Shown in pieces: positions 49,426 to 59,943 of a stretch of 64,000 bases of DNA. Numbering within the stretch: the first letter of the stretch is position 1; every line of letters starts with the position of its first letter. The notes under the pieces are model-generated. The model had not been told where the DNA came from, searched no databases, and was given only the letters and a program-made list of their open reading frames with translations. Source of the stretch: Bacillus sp. UNC438CL73TsuS30 (GTDB lineage Bacteria > Bacillota > Bacilli > Bacillales > Cytobacillaceae); NCBI RefSeq assembly GCF_000482325.1, contig NZ_AXVA01000005.1, positions 261,653 to 325,652 on the forward strand, read 5' to 3'. A program made the translations under genes and the position numbers.

Positions 49426-50697
49426 ATGAGTATTGTTAAAGATAAAATATCAGAGATCATTGATGGTAAGCGCGTAATTGTTAAGAAACCCGAGTTGCTT
49501 GCACCTGCAGGAAATCTTGAAAAATTAAAAATCGCTGTTCAATATGGGGCAGACGCCGTATTTATCGGTGGTCAGGAATACGGCCTCCGCTCGAATGCTG
49601 ATAACTTTACATTTGAGGAAATGAAAGAGGGCGTAGAATTTGCTAAAAAGTATGACGCAAAAATCTACGTAACCACGAATATTTATGCCCATAATGAAAA
49701 TATTGATGGATTAGAACAATATTTAATGGGCTTAAAAGAAGCCGGTGTAGCCGGAATTATCGTCGCAGACCCGTTGATTATTGAAACATGTAAAAGAGTA
49801 GCGCCGGGTATTGAAATCCATCTTAGTACACAACAATCTCTTTCTAACTGGAAAGCCGTCCAATTTTGGAAGGAAGAAGGCTTGGAACGGGTGGTATTAG
49901 CACGCGAAACAAGTGCGGAAGAGATTAAAGAAATGAAAGAAAAAGTGGATATCGAAATTGAAACTTTTATTCATGGCGCCATGTGTATTGCTTATTCAGG
50001 ACGTTGTACGTTAAGTAATCATATGACAGCACGGGATTCCAACCGCGGCGGCTGCTGTCAATCATGCCGCTGGGATTATGATTTATATCAACTCGAAGGC
50101 GGACAAACGGAAGCACCGCAATTTGATGAGAATGATTCGCCATTTGCGATGAGTCCGAAAGATCTAAATTTGATCAAAGCTATACCGCAAATGATTGAAA
50201 TAGGAATCGACAGCTTGAAAATTGAAGGTCGGATGAAATCGATTCACTATATTGCCACAGTGGTTAGTGTATATCGTAAAGTCATTGATGCCTATTGTGC
50301 AGATCCCGAGAATTTTGTCATCAAGCGTGAATGGTTAGAAGAGCTTGATAAATGCGCAAACCGTGAAACGGCACCGGCATTTTTTGAAGGCGTTCCAGGG
50401 TATAAAGAGCAAATGTTTGGTAATCATAGCAAGAAGACAACGTTTGAATTTGTCGGTCTTGTGTTGGATTATAACGAGAAGACGCAAATGGTTACCCTCC
50501 AGCAGCGTAATCATTTTAGACCGGGAGATGAAGTTGAATTCTTCGGTCCGGAAATTCAAAACTTTACGCATGTCATTGATAAAATATGGGATGAAAAGGG
50601 TCAGGAATTGGATGCTGCAAGACATCCGCTTCAAATTGTACAATTTAAATTGGACAAACCGGTTTACCCTAACAACATGATGCGAAAGGAGAACTAA
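49426..50697 (+). CDS. trhP2: U32 peptidase-family protein TrhP2 (YrrO), tRNA hydroxylation
   Basis: The 423-residue protein is the full-length U32 partner. It shows [28 protein letters not shown], the family signature [21 protein letters not shown], and the cysteine set MC...RC...GGCCQSC (residues about 188-212), likely ligands of an iron-sulfur cluster. A C-terminal collagenase-like beta domain follows. AAGGAGG precedes the ATG at 49426. udk starts one base after its stop, so the operon continues. Confidence 0.92.
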   Translation: MSIVKDKISEIIDGKRVIVKKPELLAPAGNLEKLKIAVQYGADAVFIGGQEYGLRSNADNFTFEEMKEGVEFAKKYDAKIYVTTNIYAHNENIDGLEQYLMGLKEAGVAGIIVADPLIIETCKRVAPGIEIHLSTQQSLSNWKAVQFWKEEGLERVVLARETSAEEIKEMKEKVDIEIETFIHGAMCIAYSGRCTLSNHMTARDSNRGGCCQSCRWDYDLYQLEGGQTEAPQFDENDSPFAMSPKDLNLIKAIPQMIEIGIDSLKIEGRMKSIHYIATVVSVYRKVIDAYCADPENFVIKREWLEELDKCANRETAPAFFEGVPGYKEQMFGNHSKKTTFEFVGLVLDYNEKTQMVTLQQRNHFRPGDEVEFFGPEIQNFTHVIDKIWDEKGQELDAARHPLQIVQFKLDKPVYPNNMMRKEN

Positions 50698-50698
50698 G

Positions 50699-51331
50699 AT
50701 GCGCAAACCGGTTGTTATTGGTGTAACCGGCGGCTCCGGCTCCGGAAAAACCAGTGTAACAAAAGCTATTTATGATAGCTTTAAAGGCCATTCCATCCTT
50801 ATGCTTGAGCAGGATTATTACTATAAGGATCAGAGCGAGCTACCATTTGAGGAACGGCTGAAAACGAATTATGATCATCCGCTAGCATTTGATAATGATT
50901 TACTAATTGACCATATTGAAAGGCTTTTGCGCTATGAACCAATAGAAAAGCCAGTATATGATTACGCGCTTCATACCCGTTCAGATAAAATCATTCCTGT
51001 TGAACCAAAAGATGTTATAATTTTAGAAGGAATCATGGTTCTTGAGGACGAACGTCTACGTAATTTAATGGATATTAAACTCTACGTGGACACTGATGCC
51101 GATTTAAGAATTATCCGCCGAATGCAGCGTGATATTAAAGAACGGGGCCGGACATTGGATTCGGTTATTGATCAATATGTGAACGTTGTACGGCCAATGC
51201 ATAATCAATTTATCGAACCTTCGAAACGGTATGCGGATGTTATTATTCCTGAGGGCGGACATAATCATGTAGCAATTGATTTAATGGTCACAAAAGTTCA
51301 AACAATTCTTGAACAAAAGTCATTTTTATGA
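50699..51331 (+). CDS. udk: Uridine kinase
   Basis: Udk phosphorylates uridine and cytidine for pyrimidine salvage. The 210-residue protein has the P-loop [12 protein letters not shown], the [14 protein letters not shown] substrate segment, [16 protein letters not shown], and [22 protein letters not shown] lies just before the ATG. It is the last gene of the trmR-trhP1-trhP2-udk run; a structured leader of greA follows. Confidence 0.97.
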   Translation: MRKPVVIGVTGGSGSGKTSVTKAIYDSFKGHSILMLEQDYYYKDQSELPFEERLKTNYDHPLAFDNDLLIDHIERLLRYEPIEKPVYDYALHTRSDKIIPVEPKDVIILEGIMVLEDERLRNLMDIKLYVDTDADLRIIRRMQRDIKERGRTLDSVIDQYVNVVRPMHNQFIEPSKRYADVIIPEGGHNHVAIDLMVTKVQTILEQKSFL

Positions 51332-51383
51332 AACAATAACAAAGAATAGCCTAATTGATTCCAATTTGGAAAAATATTATTGC

Positions 51384-51477
51384 GGCGCGCCCTTGATAAA
51401 AGGACGCGCTCCTATGCATTTACAAAAGATGCATACCACCTACATATATCTCAAACACAATCTTTTGGGGGATTGTG
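51384..51477 (+). promoter_or_regulatory. Three consecutive hairpins between udk and greA
   Basis: Stem 1 at 51385-51410 (GCGCGCCCTT with AAGGACGCGC, one mismatch), stem 2 at 51414-51434 (ATGCAT with ATGCAT), stem 3 at 51456-51477 (CACAATC with GATTGTG). None has a proper T-run, so they are not standard terminators. They may be a processed or structured greA leader. Confidence 0.5.
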
Positions 51478-51499
51478 ATACTAGAAGGAGTGAGAAGTT

Positions 51500-51976
51500 T
51501 TGGCAGCAGAAAAAGTATTTCCAATGACACAGGCTGGTAAAGAAAAACTCGAACAGGAGCTTGAATACCTAAAATCCGTTAAGCGGAAAGAGGTAGTGGA
51601 GCGGATTAAAATTGCCAGAAGTTTTGGTGACTTATCTGAGAACTCTGAGTATGATTCAGCTAAAGAAGAGCAAGCATTTGTCGAAGGCCGTATTACCACA
51701 TTAGAAAACATGATTCGAAATGCAAAGATCATCGAAGAAGGCGAAATGGTAAGTGATTCCGTAACCCTAGGAAGATCTGTAACATTTATTGAACTTCCTG
51801 ATGGTGAAGAAGAAACCTATACGATTGTCGGCAGCGCCGAAGCAGATCCATTCGAAGGGAAAATCTCGAATGATTCACCAATCGCAAAAAGCCTTATAGG
51901 TAAAAAGGTTGGGGACGAAGTCTCTGTACAAACTCCAGGCGGCGAAATGAGCGTTAGAATTATTACGATTAAATAA
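51500..51976 (+). CDS. greA: Transcription elongation factor GreA
   Basis: GreA rescues backtracked RNA polymerase by stimulating transcript cleavage. The 158-residue protein has the N-terminal coiled coil with the acidic tip [20 protein letters not shown] (residues 39-58) and the C-terminal FKBP-like domain ([23 protein letters not shown]). The start is TTG with AGAAGGAGTG upstream. A terminator that overlaps the next gene's ribosome-binding site lies 32 bases after the stop. Confidence 0.97.
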   Translation: MAAEKVFPMTQAGKEKLEQELEYLKSVKRKEVVERIKIARSFGDLSENSEYDSAKEEQAFVEGRITTLENMIRNAKIIEEGEMVSDSVTLGRSVTFIELPDGEEETYTIVGSAEADPFEGKISNDSPIAKSLIGKKVGDEVSVQTPGGEMSVRIITIK

Positions 51977-52007
51977 TAAAAATAGAATAAATTGTTTGAA
52001 ATTTCCA

Positions 52008-52040
52008 AACCTCGTCAAAACTTTTGACGAGGTGTTTTTT
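52008..52040 (+). terminator. Terminator whose 3' arm holds the PBP ribosome-binding site
   Basis: ACCTCGTCAAAA and TTTTGACGAGGT form a perfect 12-bp stem, followed by GTTTTTT and then the ATG at 52041. The 3' arm contains GACGAGGTG, the only ribosome-binding site for the following gene. The structure should both end greA transcripts and hide the site in read-through RNA. Confidence 0.88.
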
Positions 52041-53801
52041 ATGTGGAGAAGACGAGCAAAAGGATGGCTTTTCATCTGTATTTTCTTTTTAACGTTTTTA
52101 TTATTCCGGCTTATGCAGATTCAATTAATGGATACAGAGTCTTTCTCCAAGCATCATATTAATTTGTTGGAGGAAAGCGTTAAACAGCGAACTCAGGAAT
52201 TAGTGATTGACAATGGAAGAGGGGATTTTCTGGACCGGAATGGAAATATGCTGGGCTATAAAAAGGAATCTGTTCTTGTGCTTTTTCCTTTTTTAAAAAA
52301 AATGAATTGGGATGTTGAGAAAGTTTCGTCCATTACCGGTATTCCTCAAGAATCACTTCAGCAAACAGTTGAAACAGCTAAAAAACCATTTGCCTATGGG
52401 AATCCAGAACCCTTGGAATTAACCCATTCACAGGTAGAAAGAATCAATGCACTGGAAATTCCAGGTGTCTTTGCGATTGATAAAAAGTTTGAAAGGGCAA
52501 CTGTTCCCGCTGAGCAATTAATTGGTCTTACAGGTGAGAATACAAAGGTATTGATGGAGCGTTATCCAAAAAAGGATCTTCCAAGAGAAACCTTAATCGG
52601 TGTGTCCGGCTTAGAGAAAAGCTTTGATGAATTCCTGCTCCCTGAAGGGAAATCCAAGCTTGTTTATCATGTTGATGGTGATGGAGCTCCACTATTCGGG
52701 ATAAATGTAAAGTATGTTGATCCTGCCAATCCGTTTTATCCCGTTAATGTAAAAACCACGATTGATAAAACGATCCAGCATAGGGCAGAGGAATTAGTCG
52801 ATCAATATCAAATTAAAAAGGGCGGTTTAGTCCTTTTAGATATTAAGGATAACAGTATTCTAGCAATGGTATCCCGACCTCATATAAATAAACAGGATCC
52901 ATACAGTAGTTCAGGAGTCACAAATCGAATGTTGAAGCAGCAAATTATGGGGTCCGTTTTTAAAACTGTGGTAGCTGCTGCAGCCATTGATCATAACCTA
53001 GATAATCCGGCAAGACTTTTTAATTGCAGCGAGAAAATTAATGGTGAACCTGAGCTTAAATATGATTATGGTGAATTGAATTTTTCCGAAAGCTTTGCCA
53101 GAAGCTGTAATCGTACCTTCGGTGAGCTTGCAAAAGAATTACAAAAAATTGATCCAACCCTTTTAGAGAAATACGCAGCTAAATTATCATTATTAGGTCC
53201 AGTAGGCTGGATGGGTGATGTTTACCATACAAATGATTTTAAACAGCTGGGTGAAGAGGAGAAGGGCAGGGTATTTCTATCTGATGCCGCCAGAAAAGAC
53301 CCTAATTATGCTGCGATGTCCGGCATTGGCCAACATGAGGTAAGGGCAACCCCAGTCGCTGTTGCTAATATGATGGCAGCCATCGCAAGGGGCGGTAAAA
53401 AAGAAATGGTCAGGGCTGTGTCTAAGATTGAATATAAAAATGGGACAACCATGGTGAATTTTCCAAAGCAGGATTTGGCTGGTGATACAATTTCCCCTTA
53501 TACCGCTATGAAATTGCAAAAATTGTTAAGGGAAGTTGTAAAAAACCCTAATGGTACGGGAAAATGGTTTCAGGACCTGCCCTATGAAGTTGCCGGGAAA
53601 TCAGGTACTGCAGAAACGGGTAAGTTTCAGGACGGAAAGCAGCTTCATAATAAATGGTTCGCAGGGTATTTTCCTTATGAGAGCCCTAAATATGCGCTGG
53701 TAGCCGTAAATTTAGATGTGTATGACAATGAGGGCGGGGTTAATTTATTATTTGCTGACATGGTCAAAATGCTGTATCAACACGATCATGGTAAAGAATA
53801 G
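52041..53801 (+). CDS. pbpI: Class B penicillin-binding protein (PbpI/YrrR-like transpeptidase)
   Basis: The 586-residue protein is a membrane-anchored class B PBP: one N-terminal helix (residues 8-28), a dimerisation domain (IDNGRGDFLDRNGNML), and the transpeptidase domain with SVFK (catalytic Ser near residue 311), SCN and KSGTAETG. B. subtilis PbpI (YrrR) occupies the same place between greA and yrrS. The ATG at 52041 has GACGAGGTG 6 bases upstream, inside a terminator stem. Expression may be forespore or mother-cell specific, as for PbpI, but no promoter is clear. Confidence 0.9.
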   Translation: MWRRRAKGWLFICIFFLTFLLFRLMQIQLMDTESFSKHHINLLEESVKQRTQELVIDNGRGDFLDRNGNMLGYKKESVLVLFPFLKKMNWDVEKVSSITGIPQESLQQTVETAKKPFAYGNPEPLELTHSQVERINALEIPGVFAIDKKFERATVPAEQLIGLTGENTKVLMERYPKKDLPRETLIGVSGLEKSFDEFLLPEGKSKLVYHVDGDGAPLFGINVKYVDPANPFYPVNVKTTIDKTIQHRAEELVDQYQIKKGGLVLLDIKDNSILAMVSRPHINKQDPYSSSGVTNRMLKQQIMGSVFKTVVAAAAIDHNLDNPARLFNCSEKINGEPELKYDYGELNFSESFARSCNRTFGELAKELQKIDPTLLEKYAAKLSLLGPVGWMGDVYHTNDFKQLGEEEKGRVFLSDAARKDPNYAAMSGIGQHEVRATPVAVANMMAAIARGGKKEMVRAVSKIEYKNGTTMVNFPKQDLAGDTISPYTAMKLQKLLREVVKNPNGTGKWFQDLPYEVAGKSGTAETGKFQDGKQLHNKWFAGYFPYESPKYALVAVNLDVYDNEGGVNLLFADMVKMLYQHDHGKE

Positions 53802-53891
53802 TACTTTTCGAATGGTTTAAGGGATATCTCTTCAAGTTCACGGCAATTCATGTTAGAATGTTGACAGCTTTATTTTTAGGAGGAGAGTAAC

Positions 53892-54539
53892 TTGAATAAC
53901 GATTTTGATTCTCGATCGGGATACAGAGCAAAACGTAAAAAGACAAATTTAATATTAAATAGTTTGATTGTCGTTGTAATCGTCTTAATTGTTTTCGTTG
54001 CTTACAGAATCTTTGCGTCAGGTGATAGCAGTGCATCACCGAAAAATGATGTTCAACATACAACTGAAAAACAAACAACACAAAATAAGACTCAAACTGA
54101 ATCTGCTGAGGAAACCAATACATCTGTAGCAGATGAAAATGCTTCCTCTGATACTGCAACAGACGATACATCAGTAGAAGATCAAGAGGGCAGTACAAAT
54201 GATACACAGGAAAAAGCTACAGACGAAGAAAATACCGCTAATGACGAAAAAACCACTGAAAATAAAGATTGGAAACCAGTCGGTACTACGCAAACAGGGG
54301 AACATACTCCTGTATATGATACAAGCTCAACGGACTGGCAGGAAATGCTTAATGCAATTTCCTCTGCAACCGGTTTGGACCAAGATAATATGATTGTTTG
54401 GCATTTAGGCCGAGACCGAAGCAAGCAGAATGCTTCGATTGGTACGGTATCATCAAAAGATAAAAAACAAAATTACACAGTCTATATTGAATGGGTTGAC
54501 GGTCAAGGCTGGAAGCCGACAAATGTAGAAAAAAACTAA
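53892..54539 (+). CDS. yrrS: DUF1510 family membrane protein (YrrS)
   Basis: The 215-residue protein has an N-terminal membrane helix (residues 20-42) after a basic segment, a long low-complexity region rich in Thr, Glu, Asp and Ser (about residues 45-125), and a C-terminal DUF1510 domain (LNAISSATGLDQDNMIVWHLGRD, YTVYIEWVDGQGWKP). TTG is the start, 7 bases after GGAGGAGAG. In B. subtilis it neighbours the PBP gene. The domain is probably extracytoplasmic. Function unknown. Confidence 0.88.
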   Translation: MNNDFDSRSGYRAKRKKTNLILNSLIVVVIVLIVFVAYRIFASGDSSASPKNDVQHTTEKQTTQNKTQTESAEETNTSVADENASSDTATDDTSVEDQEGSTNDTQEKATDEENTANDEKTTENKDWKPVGTTQTGEHTPVYDTSSTDWQEMLNAISSATGLDQDNMIVWHLGRDRSKQNASIGTVSSKDKKQNYTVYIEWVDGQGWKPTNVEKN

Positions 54540-54570
54540 GGATGGGCCTAGCGGCTTCATCCTTTTTTTT
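54539..54570 (+). terminator. Terminator after yrrS
   Basis: AGGATGGGCC and GGCTTCATCCT pair imperfectly around TAGC, followed by eight T. The stem begins in the stop codon. Confidence 0.85.
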
Positions 54571-54654
54571 ATTGTTTAGGCTTGTGCTGTTCCATGTTTT
54601 CTTTTAAACAAAGTAATTGGAACGGAAATCAAAAACCAGGTTTAACCATATATA

Positions 54655-54683
54655 TTGAGTAAAAAAATGTATTATGGTAACAT
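54655..54683 (+). promoter_or_regulatory. Candidate promoter of yrrT-mtnN-mccA-mccB
   Basis: TTGAGT (54655-54660), 17 bases, TAACAT (54678-54683). About 20 bases downstream, ATACTTATAGGAATTATA (54706-54723) is an AT-rich partial dyad that could be the CymR operator expected here. The operator reading is a guess from regulon knowledge. Confidence 0.4.
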
Positions 54684-54747
54684 AGTATTTGTCTAATCCA
54701 TAGCATACTTATAGGAATTATATGTTTTCATCAGGAGCGTGGAAATA

Positions 54748-55386
54748 ATGGGCAGAGAATTTTTAGATCTATTTGAGCAATGGGCAGATTCATATGATGA
54801 TACAGTCATTGGCTGTGATCAAGAGTATAAAGAAGTATTTTCCGGATATGAAGAAATTTTAGATTTAGCAGCTTTCCAGTCTTCTGGTCATGTGGTAGAG
54901 TTTGGGGTTGGGACTGGAAATCTGACCAAAAAGCTATTATCACGTGGTTTAATCGTAACAGGAATTGAGCCTTCCTCGTCCATGAGGGAAATTGCTCTCC
55001 AAAAACTAAATAACCAAGTCGTGGTTCTTGATGGAGATTTTCTAGAGTTTCCGGAGATCAAAAACATCGATACCTTTGTAAGCACCTATGCCTTTCACCA
55101 CCTGACAGATGATGAAAAAGCGGCTGCAGTTGAAAAATATAGCAAGCTTCTTTTAAAAGGTGGTAAAATAGTGTTCGCGGATACGATGTATGAATCCGAG
55201 GAAGATTATAATAATGCAATAGAAAAAGCAAAAAGCGAAGGCTTTCATAACCTGGCAAACGATTTGGCAACTGAATACTATACAACAATTCCTGTGTTAA
55301 AAAATATATTGGAAAATAACGGATTTAGTGTTTCATTTAAAAAATGTAACGAGTTTGTTTGGTTAATGGATGGAGTCAAACGCTAG
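54748..55386 (+). CDS. yrrT: SAM-dependent methyltransferase YrrT
   Basis: The 212-residue protein is a class I methyltransferase with the SAM motif VVEFGVGTGNLTKKLL (residues 50-65), GIEPSSSMREIA and TYAFHHLTDDEK. In B. subtilis yrrT heads the operon that recycles methionine to cysteine through S-adenosylhomocysteine. It may generate SAH, but its methyl acceptor is not known. The ATG at 54748 is about 10 bases after AGGAG. mtnN starts 13 bases after its stop. Confidence 0.9.
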   Translation: MGREFLDLFEQWADSYDDTVIGCDQEYKEVFSGYEEILDLAAFQSSGHVVEFGVGTGNLTKKLLSRGLIVTGIEPSSSMREIALQKLNNQVVVLDGDFLEFPEIKNIDTFVSTYAFHHLTDDEKAAAVEKYSKLLLKGGKIVFADTMYESEEDYNNAIEKAKSEGFHNLANDLATEYYTTIPVLKNILENNGFSVSFKKCNEFVWLMDGVKR

Positions 55387-55399
55387 AAAGAGGTAAGTA

Positions 55400-56095
55400 A
55401 TGAAAATCGCAATCATTGGAGCAATGGAAGAAGAAGTAGTTTTATTAAGGGACAATATCGATGGAAGAAGTCAAGAAACTGTGGCGGGCTGTGAATTTAC
55501 CTTTGGACAAATGCATGGGGCCAATGTAATTTTGCTGCGGTCCGGAATTGGAAAAGTAAATGCAGCGATGTCTACAACTATTCTGCTTGAAAAATATAAA
55601 CCTGATTGTATTATCAACACAGGGTCTGCAGGCGGATTTAATCCGTCGCTTAACGTTGGGGATGCAGTCATTTCAACTGAGGTTCGCCATCACGATGTCG
55701 ATGTAACGGCATTTGGTTATGAGTACGGGCAGGTCCCTCAACTTCCTGCAGCCTTTACAGCAGATCAAAAATTAATTGAAGTTGCGGAAAATGCCGCAAA
55801 AGAGCTTGAGAATTTTCAAATTGTAAAAGGAGTAATTGCAACAGGAGATTCTTTCATGGAAGACCCTGCACGGGTTGATTTTGTCCGCTCCAAATTTAAT
55901 GACCTGCAAGCTGTTGAAATGGAAGCTGCTGCAATTGCCCAGGTAGCCCATCGATTTGGTGTTCCATTTGTGATTATCCGTTCCCTTTCAGATATAGCAG
56001 GAAAAGAATCAGAAGTTTCATTCGACCAGTTTATTGATCAGGCAGCACGTCATTCGGCCACTTTAGTGATGAAGATGGTAGCAGCATTAAGATAG
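55400..56095 (+). CDS. mtnN: 5'-methylthioadenosine/S-adenosylhomocysteine nucleosidase
   Basis: MtnN splits adenine from MTA and SAH, giving S-ribosylhomocysteine for LuxS. The 231-residue protein has the N-terminal GAMEEEV, the ribose/base pocket [14 protein letters not shown], and the catalytic [27 protein letters not shown] with the Glu-Met-Glu and Asp residues. AAGAGGTAAG precedes the ATG. It is the second gene of the methionine-to-cysteine operon; no luxS is in the window. Confidence 0.96.
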   Translation: MKIAIIGAMEEEVVLLRDNIDGRSQETVAGCEFTFGQMHGANVILLRSGIGKVNAAMSTTILLEKYKPDCIINTGSAGGFNPSLNVGDAVISTEVRHHDVDVTAFGYEYGQVPQLPAAFTADQKLIEVAENAAKELENFQIVKGVIATGDSFMEDPARVDFVRSKFNDLQAVEMEAAAIAQVAHRFGVPFVIIRSLSDIAGKESEVSFDQFIDQAARHSATLVMKMVAALR

Positions 56096-56115
56096 ACTTG
56101 GAAAGTGGTGAAAAA

Positions 56116-58174
<2,059 letters not shown>

Positions 58175-58181
58175 ATCCCTT

Positions 58182-58211
58182 GACCCGGCTCAAATGCAGC
58201 CGGGTTTTTTT
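58182..58211 (+). terminator. Terminator after mccB
   Basis: GACCCGGCT with AGCCGGGTT, then seven T. Confidence 0.93.
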
Positions 58212-58304
58212 AGTTCACTTTTTTCTAAAATTTACATCCTATTTCCATTTTGGTTTATATGGTAAAGTAGGTTAGTAGATTCTAAGAAAAGCAGGTGAAC
58301 AGCA

Positions 58305-58562
58305 TTGAAAACACAAACAAAACATCTTTTTGAGAAGATGGTGGACTTTAAACGGTTTGCAACTGTCTTATTAGCTGTCGGTGTCTTTTTTTACTTAGGC
58401 GTAATCATTCCATCGGGGTCAAAGGATCCAACGGATTTAAATATTATGATGCTTGTATCAGCAAGTTTTTTAGCTGTTTCCATTTTATTTTTTGCTCAGG
58501 CGAAAATGTACAAAATGAAATTAATGGAAATGGAAGATGACCATGAACATAACTCAAATTAA
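58305..58562 (+). CDS. yrhC: YrhC-like small membrane protein
   Basis: The 85-residue protein has two predicted membrane helices (about residues 17-35 and 47-65), a basic N-terminus and an acidic C-terminal tail (MEMEDDHEHNSN). It matches the YrhC family, and the position after mccB is that of B. subtilis yrhC. TTG is the start, with GCAGGTGAAC upstream. It lies between two terminators and so has its own promoter; TTTACA with TTTATA 17 bases later (near 58230-58260) is possible. Function unknown. Confidence 0.85.
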   Translation: MKTQTKHLFEKMVDFKRFATVLLAVGVFFYLGVIIPSGSKDPTDLNIMMLVSASFLAVSILFFAQAKMYKMKLMEMEDDHEHNSN

Positions 58563-58588
58563 TTAGCGTTCCAAAAAGTGACGTCCAG

Positions 58589-58625
58589 ATTGTCGAGAAA
58601 GGTAATTTTTCTCGGCAATTTTTAA
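58589..58625 (+). terminator. Terminator after yrhC
   Basis: ATTGTCGAGAAA and TTTCTCGGCAAT form a 12-bp stem with one G-U pair, then TTTTTAATTTT. Confidence 0.85.
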
Positions 58626-58671
58626 TTTTGTTAAATGATCTTTATTAAAAGGTTGTCCATGCTAATGGGCC

Positions 58672-58803
58672 TGTTGATTTCCGCTCCAGGTGCTTCGCTT
58701 TCCGCGGGCGTGCCGGGGAGCCTCCTCGGCGCTTTGGCGCCTGTGGGGTCTCCCCTGCCCCGTACTCCCGCAGGAGTCTTCGCACCTTCCGCTCCAATCA
58801 ACA
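58672..58803. repeat. 132-bp GC-rich dispersed repeat with inverted TGTTGATT ends
   Basis: The element starts TGTTGATT and ends AATCAACA, its exact reverse complement. AGGTGC and GCACCT form a second inverted pair inside. The interior is GC-rich with small palindromes (GGCGCTTTGGCGCC, GGGGTCTCCCC, CTCCCGCAGGAG). From memory, near-identical sequences occur in many copies in Bacillaceae genomes. No transposase or stable reading frame is inside. A partial inverted copy is at 59391-59429. Confidence 0.85.
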
Positions 58804-58865
58804 GGGAGCTTTTTACTAGTACTCCTCCCATATATATCATGTTACGGCTTATACTACTTGAGCGT

Positions 58866-59190
58866 CTCCGAAATTAACTTCCTTGTCTGAATCAGGGGTC
58901 CATTCGGACTCAATCATCTTCGAAATTAACATCCCTGTCTGAATCAGGGCTCCATTCGGACTCAATCATCTTCGAAATTAACATCCCTGTCTGAATCAGG
59001 GGTCCATTCGGACTCAATCATCTTTGAAATCAACATCCCTGTTTGAATCAGGGGTCCATTCGGACTCAATCATCTTTGAAATCAACATCCCCTGTCTGAA
59101 TCAGGGGTCCATTCGGACACGACCGGCTTTGAAATCCACACCCCCTGTCTGAATCAGGGTTCCATTCGGACTCGATCGCCTTGGAACTCA
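58866..59190. repeat. 52-bp tandem array with CCCTG/CAGGG and GTCC/GGAC dyads, 6 copies
   Basis: Copies of CGAAATTAAC (or TGAAATCAAC) start at 58869, 58921, 58973, 59025 and 59077 (exact 52-base steps) and 59130 (53), with a partial seventh after 59182. Every unit has two dyads: CCCTG, TCTGAAT, CAGGG and GTCC, ATTC, GGAC. The last units are most diverged. The array is contiguous and has no variable spacers. The sequence is unrelated to the 22991-23368 array. Confidence 0.92.
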
Positions 59191-59390
59191 TCAGCTTTGT
59201 ACAATAGTATTTATGCGAGTATATTTAGTAAGAGAGCAACAAAGTTTACGAAAATAGCCTATTAAAAAGAATATTGGGATCAAATGGGCATCATTATCCT
59301 CGCTAAAAATGGGGATTTTATTCAGGTGTAAGAAAAAAACTATATATTATCAATCAGGTGAAGGTGGTTGTCCGGAACTTATTCATCAAA
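59191..59390. other. AT-rich intergenic stretch, no feature seen
   Basis: Between the tandem array and the repeat fragment I find no ORF with a ribosome-binding site, no terminator and no promoter worth naming. Confidence 0.5.
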
Positions 59391-59429
59391 CGCCCGCGGA
59401 AAGCGAAGTGCCTGGAGCGTAAATCAACA
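59391..59429. repeat. Inverted 39-bp fragment of the 58672 dispersed repeat
   Basis: Read on the minus strand, this begins TGTTGATTTACGCTCCAGGC and agrees with the first 39 bases of the element at 58672 except at three positions by eye. It is truncated after CCGCGGGCG. The fragment shows that this locus has received or rearranged the element more than once. Confidence 0.85.
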
Positions 59430-59506
59430 AACCAATTGAACAGCCTATATATTAACCTTTTTATAAAATTAACACGGTGAAATGATAAAGAAAGTGAATA
59501 AATTAA

Positions 59507-59560
59507 AGGCTATCGAAAGTTCGACAGCCTGAGCCTTCCTAAAAAGGACGCTTATTTTTT
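59507..59560 (+). terminator. Hairpin plus T-run before the small-ORF promoter
   Basis: AGGCT-TCGA and TCGA-AGCCT form a stem (59507-59530). About 20 bases later a TTATTTTTTTTG run follows a weak TTCCT/AGGA dyad. It may insulate the next promoter from upstream transcription. Confidence 0.5.
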
Positions 59561-59592
59561 TTGTCTATTTTGAAAAAATTGTTAAAAAGAGG

Positions 59593-59621
59593 TTTACAAA
59601 GTAAGGTGATGTGGATATAAT
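59593..59621 (+). promoter_or_regulatory. Near-consensus promoter of the small-ORF cluster
   Basis: TTTACA (59593-59598), 17 bases, TATAAT (59616-59621). The predicted start near 59628 is 35 bases before the first small ORF. Confidence 0.85.
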
Positions 59622-59662
59622 TACCGTAGTTAGTAAAAAATTCTAAAAGGAGGTCGAATCAA

Positions 59663-59746
59663 ATGATGATGGTATTAATTCCAACAGCAGCGAAATTTAA
59701 TAAACTAAATAATGTGCATTCGACCAGACTGGAATGGATTGCTTAA
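59663..59746 (+). CDS. 27-residue peptide ORF behind a strong promoter
   Basis: ATG at 59663 (three ATG codons in a row) follows AAGGAGG by 9 bases. The peptide is MMMVLIPTAAKFNKLNNVHS plus TRLEWIA. I do not recognise it. The strong promoter and ribosome-binding site suggest it is translated. Two terminator hairpins follow within 120 bases, so it could be an independent peptide gene or a leader peptide for the genes beyond. Without comparison its reality stays open. Confidence 0.55.
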   Translation: MMMVLIPTAAKFNKLNNVHSTRLEWIA

Positions 59747-59768
59747 CGTATTTTACTATACATATCCA

Positions 59769-59801
59769 TGCCGCAGGGAGAATGACGCCTTGCGGTATTT
59801 T
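59769..59801 (+). terminator. Terminator-like hairpin A after the 27-residue ORF
   Basis: CCGCAGG pairs with CCTTGCGG (one bulge) and is followed by TATTTTTG. Confidence 0.7.
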
Positions 59802-59828
59802 TGTGCCTAAAATTAGCTAATGCTAAAA

Positions 59829-59861
59829 GCCGCAGGAGGAGTTGCTTCTTGCGGCCTTTTT
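59829..59861 (+). terminator. Terminator-like hairpin B, similar to hairpin A
   Basis: GCCGCAGGAGG pairs with the CTTCTTGCGGC side and is followed by TTTTTG. Both hairpins share CCGCAGG, TTGCGG and the trailing TTTTTGTGCC, so one appears to be a duplicate of the other. Confidence 0.75.
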
Positions 59862-59943
59862 GTGCCCTTTTTACAGTCCCTTTGGATATGTACTGCATAA
59901 TGTGTAGAGGTTGTGTGAATTTCTTTAAAGGAGGTGAAAACTA

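Noticed and set aside
51309..51527. 72-codon ORF spanning the udk-greA gap
   Set aside because: It overlaps both genes out of frame, has no ribosome-binding site, and crosses three hairpins.
58635..58877. 80-codon plus-strand and 69-codon minus-strand ORFs in the GC-rich element
   Set aside because: They arise from low stop-codon density in a GC-rich dispersed repeat and match no protein style or start signal.
58866..59190. Possible CRISPR array
   Set aside because: The whole 52-bp unit repeats; nothing variable separates the copies.
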